Below are positions 19,027 through 27,288 of a stretch of 64,000 nt of DNA, in pieces. The stretch spans positions 4,526,001-4,590,000 of the forward strand of contig NZ_AP028461.1 of the NCBI RefSeq assembly GCF_033097365.1, given 5' to 3'. The translations under genes were made by a program, and so were the position numbers. How positions within the stretch are numbered: the first letter of the stretch is position 1; every line of letters starts with the position of its first letter. The notes beneath the pieces were generated by a model. That model made no database searches. It saw only the letters and a list, made by a program, of their open reading frames with translations, and was not told the origin of the DNA. This stretch comes from Actinoplanes sichuanensis. GTDB lineage: Bacteria; Actinomycetota; Actinomycetes; Mycobacteriales; Micromonosporaceae.

Positions 19027-22000
19027 TCAGGTCGGCGGCACGAACGCCCTGTCCGCGGCCGCGGCCCTTAGCGCGGCCGGCTCGATCAAGGCGATGACGG
19101 CGATGGCGGGCTCGAAGCTTTCCAGTCGTAACACTTCGGCCAGCAGGTCGCGAGCGAGAGCACGGGGATGCGCTGCCCATGCGATCGCGGCCAGGGCGTG
19201 AGCCCGGTTGTCGTCGTTCTCGTCGAACGCGCGTCGAGCCAGTTCGGCAGCCTGTTCCGGATCCTGCTCGGCGATCGTGCAGATCAGGTTCGTGCGGACG
19301 ACGGCGGTCACCGGCCGGCGGAGCCACCGATATGCCCTGTCCACCAGGGCGGGCAGACGCTCGGCGTACTCGGCCGGTTCGGCGTGCCGAGCAAGCCACA
19401 TCAGCGCCTCGGTCTGCCACCGTGGATCGTCGATCTCGTCGATCAGACTCTCTCCCCTGTCCGGGTCGCCGCCGGCGGCGACCGCGGAGGCCAGCTGCGA
19501 CATCGCCTCGTCCCGCACGGATCCTCGACCGAGTTGTCGGGCGAGTTGCTCGGCGGCCTCGACGTGGCCGTCGTCGAGGAGGTCGTCGATCTCCGCCGAC
19601 ACCGGATCCGACGGGGGCCGGTATGGCCGGTCGGATCTCAGTTGGTCCAGGACTTCGATCAAACCCTCGTCATGGCCTTCGTCGGTACGGACGACCTGCT
19701 GGGCTTCGCGTACCAGGTGCGCGGCGGCGGTGAGGTCGCCGTGCTCAACAGCGGCCGCCGCCACCACCGCCAGCGCTGTCGCGGTCTCGAGGTACCAGTA
19801 GGCGGCACGCGCGACGGCCGCGGCCTCACCCAGGTCGCCGGCTGCGGCCAAGGCGGCAGCCGCGGCCGCGTGGGCCCCTTCCCACAGAACGATGTCGCTA
19901 TCGCCGTCGAGGAGGTCCCGGCAGGCCAGGCCCAGACGTAGGGCATCGGCACGTCGACCGGCGCGAGCATGCGCGTGCGACACCGCGGCGACGGCGGAGA
20001 TTCGGGCTGCGATTCCGGGAATCGACACGGCAAGACGTTCGGCGGCGACAGCGTCCACGCTCGCCATCTGGGCCGCGACATCAGAAAGAGCCCAGTCGTC
20101 GTAGGGGCGGGAGACGGACTCGGCGACGGCGATGGCGCGGTCGACTGCTCCAGCACCGGCCAGCCCGACGGCGATCTTGCGCATCGCCACACACGCCAGG
20201 ATCGAGTCGCTGCCACGGACGGCTTCCACCGCATCGGTGAGCAGGGTGTGCACGTCGGCGCCGGGCAGCCGAGCGAGCCGAGCCGATGCGAGACCACGCG
20301 TCAGGCGGTTGTCGACAGCGCGAACCGCATCGTGTACGTCGTGGACCAGCTTCTGCCACCATGGGGCGGCGGCCGTCTGATCCGCGTCGAGCGTGCGGGC
20401 GGCGACCTCCAGGACGTGTGCCCGTGCGTCGGGTTCGGTGACACCCGCACCGAAGTCGGTGGGCAGGTCACCGAGTACCGCTGAGGCACGGACCTGGGCG
20501 AGGGCCTTGGCCACGGGCGAGCTGATCCGGTCGATCAGATGGAGGCACTGCGCCGGGGTCTCGGCGGCGTCCATGAGCTCGACGAGTGCCTGATCCCGGA
20601 TGGAATCGAGGTCGCTGGACATCGCGAGATCGACCGCGCGTTCCCAGCCCTGTACGGCGGCGACGACCGGTGGGAGGGCGGCCGGCACCACGCGGGTCTG
20701 TCGCGTGAGGCGTTGTCGGTGTAGGGCGAGACGCAGCAGGGCACCGAGGTCGGGGGTGGCGGCCGTACGGTGCGCCGACTCGGCCAGCGTGATCTCGCGG
20801 AGCGCGGCGACATCGGCTCCGGTGTGCGAGAAGAGCCGATCGTGCCGACGAACGTCGGTCGCGAGCGCCAGGAGGCGTTGCGGTGACTGTCGCCGTGCCC
20901 ACGGGTAGCTGTCCAGCAGGTAGCGAGGGGTGTTCGCGGGCCATCCGGCGGCTTGATGGTCGTCGGCCCAGGCGTCGATCCGGGCGTGGAAGGTGTCCAG
21001 GGAGTCGAACAGTTCGGTGACCGCGGCGTGCAGGTCGTCGTGGATCAGCACGTGACCGCCGTCGGGATCCTGGCCGATCGCCCGCGCGGTGCAGGAGGCG
21101 ATCAGTTCGTCGACCGTGCCGGGGTCCTCGCCGCACAGTGCGGCGAGGTCGTGCCGGGTGAGCGCGCCCTGTGCGGCGGTGATGAGTCCCAGGATCTGTC
21201 GCCCGACCGGCTGGTCGCGCCACAGGCGGGTGGCTTCTACCCGGGCCTGGACGTGCTGTGTCGTCGCCGCCGGTGACGGTGTCAGCCGCGTCCACCCGGT
21301 CGCTCGCAACGGGTGATCGTGTTCGAGGTCTTCGGGCACCGGTCGCCGATCGCGGATCGACACCACGAAACGCAGCCCGACCGGAACGCGATCGGGAAGC
21401 AGACTTGCGATGCTGGGCTCGAACCGGGCGGCGGTGTCCTCGTCCAGACCGTCGACGACAACTACCAGAAGCTCTCCTCGCGCGGCGCATGCCGCTGCGG
21501 CCTGAGCCCACCGGGCCAGGAGCACTCCGTCGCGCAGCCCGGAGGGGCGCAGCGTCTCGGGGGCGAATCCGAACTGCTCAGTCAGCTGCGCCAGCTGGTC
21601 GTCGACGAAGGAGTGTCGGTGCTGCACTCCGCTGCGGGCGGTCACGAACGACGCCAGCACACGGACGCCTGCCGGTGGATGCCGCGCGAACCAGGCGAGC
21701 ATTGCGGTCTTGCCCGCCCAGGCCGGCCCACGCCAGCATAGATACGCCGGTTCCTCGTCGGAGGTGCAGTGCCTGCCGAGCAGTTCGAGCTCTGCCTCAC
21801 GGTCGGCCAGTGGACCTCGCGGGAGGAACCGGCCGATCGAGGCGGCCGCAGCCGTCGTCGGCAGGGTTGGGAACAGCGGGATCCCGTAGTCGAGGGCCAG
21901 CCGGTGCCGTAGACGTTCGGCGTCGGTGTCGCCGCCGCTTTCGGCGAGTTTCCCGGCGACGTCCGTGAGACACCGATACAGGTCTTCGGATCTGACACCG

Positions 22001-22590
22001 CGACCGTGGGTGACCGTGTCGAGGATGCGGAGGTAGTCGACGTCCGGGCTACGGCCGTCGCGGTCCACGATCCATACATCGAGTCGACCCAGCATTCGGT
22101 GGGCGTCGCGGTCGGTGATCCCCTGGCGCAGCGAGTTCCACTCGCGGCGTATCGGCATCGGGGTTTGACCTGGCGTCAGTTGGGCCCGGAAGGCGTCGAA
22201 GCTGGTCCGTTCGGCCAGCTCGGCCAATTGCCGTAGGGCAGTCGCCTTCGGCGACGTCCGTGTGACCAGTCCGACCCGGCAACGGCCGTCGATGAAATGG
22301 CTGCGGTTCATCCGCTGCATACGTGCAGCGGCGGTCATTACTTGGCGAAGTGCCGACGCCGTTGCGGTGATCTTGATCTGGCATTCGACGATGCGGCTGG
22401 TGGTGCCGGTGCCGATCTGCAGAACCATGTCGTCGAGCTGGGCGCCCGCGGCACGCTGCTGGACCGAGAGCGTGCTGATCGGTTGATTCCAGACCGGACC
22501 ACGATGGCCGGTGAGCAGCAGGGCCAAAGCGCACGCGACGACTTCGGCTTCGTAATGGACACCGCTGCCGCCGGTAGCCTTCGGGGACAT
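19027..22590 (-). CDS. STAND-type NTPase with N-terminal nuclease-like domain
   Basis: 1,187 residues from the ATG at 22590 (the frame is open to 22725). Residues ~10-170: VHYEAEVVACALALLLTGH, a QLDDMVL acidic element and VECQIK form a D...ExK pattern like PD-(D/E)xK nucleases of the Cap4/Mrr type. Residues ~285-520: P-loop NTPase with Walker A GPAWAGKT (~291), Walker B LLVVVVDGLDED (~380) and a downstream winged-helix-like segment. Residues ~600-1,187: Ala/Arg-rich paired helices repeating every 35-45 residues (TPR/HEAT-like). Effector-NTPase-repeat order is that of bacterial STAND defence proteins, where the repeats sense phage and the N-terminal domain cuts DNA. Defence is inferred; no partner genes are seen. 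A related protein is encoded at 60,966-64,000. Confidence 0.75.
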   Translation of the reverse strand: MSPKATGGSGVHYEAEVVACALALLLTGHRGPVWNQPISTLSVQQRAAGAQLDDMVLQIGTGTTSRIVECQIKITATASALRQVMTAAARMQRMNRSHFIDGRCRVGLVTRTSPKATALRQLAELAERTSFDAFRAQLTPGQTPMPIRREWNSLRQGITDRDAHRMLGRLDVWIVDRDGRSPDVDYLRILDTVTHGRGVRSEDLYRCLTDVAGKLAESGGDTDAERLRHRLALDYGIPLFPTLPTTAAAASIGRFLPRGPLADREAELELLGRHCTSDEEPAYLCWRGPAWAGKTAMLAWFARHPPAGVRVLASFVTARSGVQHRHSFVDDQLAQLTEQFGFAPETLRPSGLRDGVLLARWAQAAAACAARGELLVVVVDGLDEDTAARFEPSIASLLPDRVPVGLRFVVSIRDRRPVPEDLEHDHPLRATGWTRLTPSPAATTQHVQARVEATRLWRDQPVGRQILGLITAAQGALTRHDLAALCGEDPGTVDELIASCTARAIGQDPDGGHVLIHDDLHAAVTELFDSLDTFHARIDAWADDHQAAGWPANTPRYLLDSYPWARRQSPQRLLALATDVRRHDRLFSHTGADVAALREITLAESAHRTAATPDLGALLRLALHRQRLTRQTRVVPAALPPVVAAVQGWERAVDLAMSSDLDSIRDQALVELMDAAETPAQCLHLIDRISSPVAKALAQVRASAVLGDLPTDFGAGVTEPDARAHVLEVAARTLDADQTAAAPWWQKLVHDVHDAVRAVDNRLTRGLASARLARLPGADVHTLLTDAVEAVRGSDSILACVAMRKIAVGLAGAGAVDRAIAVAESVSRPYDDWALSDVAAQMASVDAVAAERLAVSIPGIAARISAVAAVSHAHARAGRRADALRLGLACRDLLDGDSDIVLWEGAHAAAAAALAAAGDLGEAAAVARAAYWYLETATALAVVAAAAVEHGDLTAAAHLVREAQQVVRTDEGHDEGLIEVLDQLRSDRPYRPPSDPVSAEIDDLLDDGHVEAAEQLARQLGRGSVRDEAMSQLASAVAAGGDPDRGESLIDEIDDPRWQTEALMWLARHAEPAEYAERLPALVDRAYRWLRRPVTAVVRTNLICTIAEQDPEQAAELARRAFDENDDNRAHALAAIAWAAHPRALARDLLAEVLRLESFEPAIAVIALIEPAALRAAAADRAFVPPT

Positions 22591-22853
22591 CGGCTGCACA
22601 CGAGCTCCCGCGGTCGCGATCGTGAATCGTCGCCTGAATCGTACGGGGATCGACGATGCCGTCGGCCGCACCCGGCGTACGCCTTCACGTCGCGTGGGGT
22701 GTTCGTCTCTCCTCCTCCCGAACACAGCCGGCGACGCTCACGTTTCGCGGAGCCGGTGAGCTGCGGTTGTTTACTCACCCACGGGGCTACTGAACAACCT
22801 TGCCGCCCGGTTTGCTGACAACCGGCAACGTCGTCGCGAGATCGGGAGGACTC

Positions 22854-23192
22854 ATGAACCATGTCCGGGCACGGATGACGAAACGAATGACGGCCGCATT
22901 GCTCGGTGCAGCCCTGGGCGCGGCATCGCTGGTCGCGACCGCCGCTCCCGCACAGGCGGCCTGGTCGCAGTGTCCGCAGTACTACTCGTGCTACTGGAGC
23001 CAGGTGGGCGGCACGGGCTCGTTCTGGCAGGCGCCCTCGTGCGGCCGGCACACCGTGCCGTTCACCGTGGTGTCGCTGTGGAACCGCGGCAACGGAACGA
23101 TCTACTTCGAGGGGAGCGGCTATTCGTACGCGGTCGGCTACCGGGGCAGCAACGGCGCTCTGGCATATCGGGGAATCAACATCGCCTGCTGA
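22854..23192 (+). CDS. Small secreted protein, I36-inhibitor-like
   Basis: 112 residues, with GGGAGGACTC before the ATG. Signal peptide through APAQA. The mature part of about 75 residues begins WSQCPQYYSCYWSQ and has Cys in three places plus many Gly, Tyr and Trp, a pattern seen in beta/gamma-crystallin-like SMPI (peptidase inhibitor I36) proteins of actinomycetes. Inhibitor activity is not established. The next gene encodes a larger protein of the same style. It is divergent from the STAND NTPase. Confidence 0.65.
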   Translation: MNHVRARMTKRMTAALLGAALGAASLVATAAPAQAAWSQCPQYYSCYWSQVGGTGSFWQAPSCGRHTVPFTVVSLWNRGNGTIYFEGSGYSYAVGYRGSNGALAYRGINIAC

Positions 23193-23305
23193 CCGGCCGG
23201 CCTCCTGCGCGGAGCCGGACATCAGTCGGCAAACCAGATGAAGCCCGGGAGATGTGAAGCCACCATTCTCGACGTCTTCCGAACGAGCAACCACGGGAGG
23301 AACTC

Positions 23306-23734
23306 ATGCACAAGGCCAGAGCACTGCTCGGAGCCGCCGCCGCTTCCTTATTGACAACGGCCTTCCTCGTACCGGCGTCACCGGCCCTCGCCGGGCCCAA
23401 TTGCGCCAGCGGCTATCACTGCGGCTGGGACATCGGATTCGACACCGGCAAGATCAGTTTCTTCAACGGCGATCGGGACTTCCGCGATAACAGGTTCCAC
23501 ACCGGCGTGATCGTCGACAACAACATCAAGACCGTCAGCAACTCGTCGAGTTCTAACTATGTGAGTCACTGGTACACCGAGGTGAACTGGGAAGGGTATG
23601 CCTTCTGCGTGAACCCGGGCAGTTGGGTGGGCAGTCTGCCCGACGATGGAATACCCGGCAACGGCGTGGGTTTCGCCAACGAGGCCAGTTCCGTGCGGCT
23701 GGAGGCCGGCGGCCCGTACGACTGGTGCTACTGA
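23306..23734 (+). CDS. Secreted peptidase inhibitor I36-like protein
   Basis: 142 residues. Strong RBS GGGAGGAACTC. Signal peptide MHKARALLGAAAASLL... with cleavage near ALA. The mature part starts GPNCASGYHCGW and includes FFNGDRDFRDN, NNIKTVSNSSSSNY and a C-terminal WCY. C-x-x-G-Y-x-C-(L/G)-(Y/W) with a later Phe/Asn-rich strand and the SNSSSSNY-like loop is typical of I36-family proteins related to the Streptomyces metalloproteinase inhibitor. It may form a tandem pair with the previous gene. Confidence 0.7.
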   Translation: MHKARALLGAAAASLLTTAFLVPASPALAGPNCASGYHCGWDIGFDTGKISFFNGDRDFRDNRFHTGVIVDNNIKTVSNSSSSNYVSHWYTEVNWEGYAFCVNPGSWVGSLPDDGIPGNGVGFANEASSVRLEAGGPYDWCY

Positions 23735-24286
23735 TCCTGAGGCCTGTGGCTCACTGGTCCGGTTAGGATGCCGGATCCGGCACCGAACTCCGCGGCCGGC
23801 GGTCGTGGCGGCGTGTTCGACGGCCCGGGCGACGCCGGACCGGGCTGGGCTGCGGGACCACCCGCTCGCCCCGACGGCCCGGCGTCGCCGGTGACGGCGA
23901 CGCGGCGGCGGATGCGGTCGCCTTGGCGGTGCGGTGCCCGGGCGGCCTGGCGGATCGGGCACGCTGCGGCCGCGGTTACGGCGCCGGGAACGGCGACTGG
24001 TGCTCGTGAAGCCGGTCCGTCAACGCACGTCACCCGCAGAAGACCACGGCATGCCGCCTTTGAACGGCCGAAACCCCGGATAGGGGCACCGTCTCCCCAG
24101 CCCTGCCTGCGTGGGCGGCTGACGTCTGCGGCGTGCCGGTCGGTCTCGGCGTCTTCCCACCGGCGGACCGCTGAAGGTGCTCACCTGGTCGCTCTGTGCC
24201 GCCACGTGACCAGGCGTAGGGATCATGGCCGTCGCGTCCGGCCTGTTCAGCGGGCGAGGTAGTCGGCGGCATGACGATGGGCGGCA
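23735..24286. other. Gene-free stretch of 552 bp
   Basis: Very GC-rich. Open frames exist on both strands but have no RBS, no family resemblance and no consistent third-base bias. I see no tRNA, repeat array or strong terminator. It may hold decayed sequence. Confidence 0.45.
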
Positions 24287-24586
24287 TCACGTGCGGCGGA
24301 AGCTCTGCAGCCAGTCCAGGATCTGGTCGAGGGTGACGTGGTTGTCCCGCAGGTCCCGATAGCCCTGTTCGACCAGGTCCGGGTCGACGCCGGCGGCTCG
24401 CGCCTGCTCGCGCACCTGCGCCAGGTCGGTCTCGGTGCGCAGAAGCCGGGCGATCAGGGTCTGTTCGCGGGCCAGGGCGTGCGCGGCGGCTTCCTGCCTG
24501 CCGCGGCCGAGGAGCAGCAGTCCGGTTGCCGGGCCGCCGATGAGCAGAGCGCCGGCGCCGAGGTAGTAGAGGATCGCAAGAGGCAT
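24287..24586 (-). CDS. Small membrane-anchored protein with helical tail
   Basis: 99 residues, RBS GGAAAGG before the ATG at 24586. One N-terminal transmembrane helix (AILYYLGAGALLIGG...), then a charged helix (LIARLLRTETDLAQVREQAR) and the C-terminal segment DPDLVEQGYRDLRDNHVTLD that ends in DWLQSFR. The function is unknown. It is divergent from an XRE regulator, with a perfect palindrome between them, so the two are probably co-regulated. Confidence 0.6.
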   Translation of the reverse strand: MPLAILYYLGAGALLIGGPATGLLLLGRGRQEAAAHALAREQTLIARLLRTETDLAQVREQARAAGVDPDLVEQGYRDLRDNHVTLDQILDWLQSFRRT

Positions 24587-24616
24587 TTCGCGACCTTTCC
24601 GAAAACGATAGAGGGA

Positions 24617-24677
24617 TACAGGATCGTGTCGCGGAAGTCTGGCACGGAGCCGACGGCAGACGCAACACGATCCTGTA
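24617..24677. promoter_or_regulatory. Split 13-bp palindrome overlapping the XRE promoter
   Basis: TACAGGATCGTGT at 24617-24629 is perfectly repeated in reverse at 24665-24677, 35 bp apart. The right arm ends inside TACTCT (24676-24681), the probable -10 box of the leaderless XRE gene. The left arm lies 30 bp before the start of the divergent small membrane gene. Spacing between arm centres is about 48 bp, so two dimers could bind and loop the promoters. Confidence 0.7.
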
Positions 24678-24687
24678 CTCTTCTCTC

Positions 24688-25293
24688 GTGACTGAAGACG
24701 CGCTGCAGGTGGCTGCGGGCACCCCCGGGAATCAGCGGTTCGGTGCACTCCTGAAAGCCCTGCGTGAGCGCAGCGGCCTCACCCCGCAGGCGCTCGCCGA
24801 CCAGGCGAAAGTGCACGTGTCGTTCGTCCGCGGGATCGAGCGTGGCGCCCAGGCCCCGTCGATGGCGTCGGCGCGGCCGCTCCTCGCCTGCCTGACCGAG
24901 CAGGACCGGATCCGGTGGGTGGAGGACGGCCCACACGACCTGCTGATCCGCGATCCCGACACCGATCGTGACGTCGCCTTCGAGTTCACGGCCAAAGTGA
25001 AGGGCCAGAATCGGCGCCCGGAACCGGTCGCCGTCGCCAAAGGGCTCGTCATCCCGGCGGCCGCACTTCTGGGTCTCGCCGCGGCGTTCCCGTGGAAGAA
25101 CTCGAAAGTCGACACCGCCCTGACGGTGCTGGGCGAAGCGGCCGAGCAGTTCGGAAAACACCAGATCCAGTTGCCCTCCCCCGCCGATGAGGCCAGGTTC
25201 GGCAGGGTGGTCCGCCTTCTCGCCGCAGCCGACGACGAACTGCTGGGCCGCGTCGAGAGCCTGCTCCTCAAGGAACTCGACCCAGATTCATGA
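24688..25293 (+). CDS. XRE-family regulator with C-terminal extension
   Basis: 201 residues. The HTH (FGALLKALRERSGLTPQALA then HVSFVRGIERG) spans residues ~17-70. The rest contains a short hydrophobic helix (GLVIPAAALLGLAAAFPW) and a helical C-terminus (FGRVVRLLAAADDELLGRVE). The GTG start lies 6 nt after TACTCT, so the mRNA is probably leaderless. The adjacent palindrome suggests autoregulation. Target genes other than the divergent membrane gene are unknown. Confidence 0.75.
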   Translation: MTEDALQVAAGTPGNQRFGALLKALRERSGLTPQALADQAKVHVSFVRGIERGAQAPSMASARPLLACLTEQDRIRWVEDGPHDLLIRDPDTDRDVAFEFTAKVKGQNRRPEPVAVAKGLVIPAAALLGLAAAFPWKNSKVDTALTVLGEAAEQFGKHQIQLPSPADEARFGRVVRLLAAADDELLGRVESLLLKELDPDS

Positions 25294-25413
25294 CAAACCT
25301 CGGCGCCGCGTACGGCGTACGCCGTCCCGAGAACGACCTCGGCCACCGAAGACCCCAAGGAATCAATCGGCAGAGAGGGACCCGTCTGGCGGCAGCGGCG
25401 CGCTGGTGCCCTT

Positions 25414-26625
25414 TCAGTTGAAGCCGGCGACGATCTCGGCGAGATCCTTGAACTCGACCTTCCCGACCATGTAAAGAACGGCGCCGGTCACGATGACACC
25501 GACGACGGCCAGAGCGAAAACGCCCCGTTTGACGTGCTCCAGCTGATCGCTGACGGCGATGATCCGGGCCGACAGGCGGTCGGCGAACCCGCCGTGCCGT
25601 GCTGACCAGTCGGCGTCGAAGGCGTCCGGGTCGGCGACGATCGTCTGATAGACCGCGTCGTCGGCCGGGCCGGCGAGGACGACCAGCAACGCCACTGTCA
25701 GCTCCCGCATCCGGGGTGTGAGCCTCCCGGTCAGGGACTGCGGTGAGCGCAGGAATGCGCGGATCTCGTCCGCGGCGCTCCACATGATCACCGGTAGCGG
25801 ATGGCGGGCCGGTGGCCTGCTCGTCGCCGTGACCCGCTTGCCGATGTCGTCCAGCTGTCGGGCCGTCCTGGCCAGACGACTGCGTAGCAGATGCCCGGCG
25901 TCGGCGATGCGCAGCGGCGGCGCGTCGGTCGGCTGTGGATCCCGGTCGGGTTCGGTGCGCAGGATATCGGTGAGCGCCATCAGGGTGTGCGCCACGACGA
26001 ACGTCCGCTTCCAGAACCGGCAGGCCAGATACACGATGACGAACGGCAGGTACAACGACGCGTTCACCGCGACGAGGGTCAGTACGCCGGGTTCGGCCTG
26101 CAGGTGCGAACTGCGGGGCGCGATCATGTACAACACGCCCACTGCGATGGTCGCGCCGCAGCGCAGCCGATAGTCGACACGGTCGAACGTGACCCGCTGC
26201 CGGTGAGCCTGGCTGACCTGGTCGCCGGTCAGGGAGAAGTCCACGAGACGGTGATCCGTCACGGGTCGGCTGACAGCGTTGAGGCAGCACAGCACACCGA
26301 TCTCGGTCAGCAACGCTCCGCCGATCACTGCCACGGCCGCCGTGAACTCGGATTCACGGACAACGAGGATGGGGGCAGCCACCCCCATCCCGGTGAGGAG
26401 GCCGTACAGCAGGCCCGTACGCTCCCGGCGCCACCGCAGATACCAGCGCAGACCGGCCCGGCTCCACACTCCGGCATCGCTCAGGTCCGCGAAATCAGGC
26501 CGCGCCATCTCGGCCTGAACAGTATGTTTCAGCGCTTGCACAGCCCCGAAGCAGGCGACGCCGATGGAGAACACCATGCCGACCGTGTACGTCAGCAGCA
26601 GGGCGGCCCACGCGGCCAATGTCAC
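25414..26625 (-). CDS. Multi-pass membrane protein of unknown function
   Basis: 403 residues, GTG start preceded by AGGGGATGGAGG. About six membrane segments: one at the N-terminus (AALLLTYTVGMVFSIGVACF), a pair near 73-115, a pair near 160-205, and one near the C-terminus (VFALAVVGVIVTGAVLYMVG). A long cytoplasmic helical region lies between 215 and 365. The pattern resembles uncharacterised actinomycete 'MAB_1171c-like' membrane proteins that accompany XRE regulators, but similarity is by style only. Confidence 0.6.
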   Translation of the reverse strand: MTLAAWAALLLTYTVGMVFSIGVACFGAVQALKHTVQAEMARPDFADLSDAGVWSRAGLRWYLRWRRERTGLLYGLLTGMGVAAPILVVRESEFTAAVAVIGGALLTEIGVLCCLNAVSRPVTDHRLVDFSLTGDQVSQAHRQRVTFDRVDYRLRCGATIAVGVLYMIAPRSSHLQAEPGVLTLVAVNASLYLPFVIVYLACRFWKRTFVVAHTLMALTDILRTEPDRDPQPTDAPPLRIADAGHLLRSRLARTARQLDDIGKRVTATSRPPARHPLPVIMWSAADEIRAFLRSPQSLTGRLTPRMRELTVALLVVLAGPADDAVYQTIVADPDAFDADWSARHGGFADRLSARIIAVSDQLEHVKRGVFALAVVGVIVTGAVLYMVGKVEFKDLAEIVAGFN

Positions 26626-26695
26626 CCTCCATCCCCTGTGGGCGGCGAAACCGCCACCACCGCTGAATCCGGCCTACCGTCTCGAACGTTCTCGT

Positions 26696-27214
26696 TCACG
26701 GCATCGGGGACGGCGACTGCACCCAGCGGACCATGCGGATCTCCCGTACCCCGTCCTCGACCTGGACCGTCCCGTCGGCGATGAAACCGTGCTTACGGTA
26801 GAACGCTTGCGCGCGCGGGTTGGGGTCGGCGACCCACAGCGCCGCCGACTCTCCGGCGTCGATCACAGCGTCCAGCAACGCCTGGCCGGCACCCGTACCG
26901 TGCGCAGCTGAAACCACATAGAGCACATACAGATGCCGGGCCCACATCGCCGCAGCGTCCAACGGTGGACCTGACATCGCAACGCCGATCAACTCACCGT
27001 CCCGCTCGGCCACAGCCGTGCGGTTCTCGCGATATCGCACGTCGGTCAGAGCCGCGGTCCAGAACCGCTCCCGTGCCGCCGGGAAACCCGGATCATCGAG
27101 TATCGCGTCCGACATGAGGCCTCGATAGGTCTCCTGCCAGCACCGGACATGCACCTGCGCCATCCGAGCCGCATCCTCGACCCGGGCCGAGCGAACAGTC
27201 AATGAGGAACCCAC
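26696..27214 (-). CDS. GNAT-family N-acetyltransferase
   Basis: 172 residues from the GTG at 27214. GNAT fold: the N-terminal R-x-A-x-x-x-D segment (VRSARVEDAARMAQVHVRCW), QETYRGLMSDAIL, then the acetyl-CoA loop LYVVSAAHGTGAGQALLDAV (G-x-G-x-A type) and the C-terminal WVADPNPRAQAFYRKHGF. Substrate unknown. The start is chosen because TACGAT ends 6 nt upstream (leaderless). The frame continues upstream through a hairpin into the end of the TnpB element, which is an artefact of the insertion. Confidence 0.85.
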   Translation of the reverse strand: MGSSLTVRSARVEDAARMAQVHVRCWQETYRGLMSDAILDDPGFPAARERFWTAALTDVRYRENRTAVAERDGELIGVAMSGPPLDAAAMWARHLYVLYVVSAAHGTGAGQALLDAVIDAGESAALWVADPNPRAQAFYRKHGFIADGTVQVEDGVREIRMVRWVQSPSPMP

Positions 27215-27226
27215 CGCAGGATCGTA

Positions 27227-27260
27227 GGTTGAGGGGGCCGCACGGAAGGCCCCCTCAACC
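27227..27260 (-). terminator. 13-bp hairpin, orphaned DUF397 terminator
   Basis: GGTTGAGGGGGCC (27227-27239) pairs perfectly with 27248-27260 around an 8-nt loop. It now stands between the GNAT promoter and the TnpB element. If the element is removed, it lies 28 bp past the stop of the minus-strand DUF397 gene, so it was probably that gene's terminator before insertion. Confidence 0.65.
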
Positions 27261-27288
27261 GCTCCAGATCTAGCGCCCTGCCCGGCCG

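Noticed and set aside
19168..22818. Plus-strand frames opposite the STAND NTPase
   Set aside because: Antisense shadows of a continuous 1,187-codon gene with clear Walker motifs.
23768..24262. Plus-strand frame of 164 codons in the gene-free stretch
   Set aside because: No RBS, low-complexity Arg/Ala/Pro composition and no family similarity.
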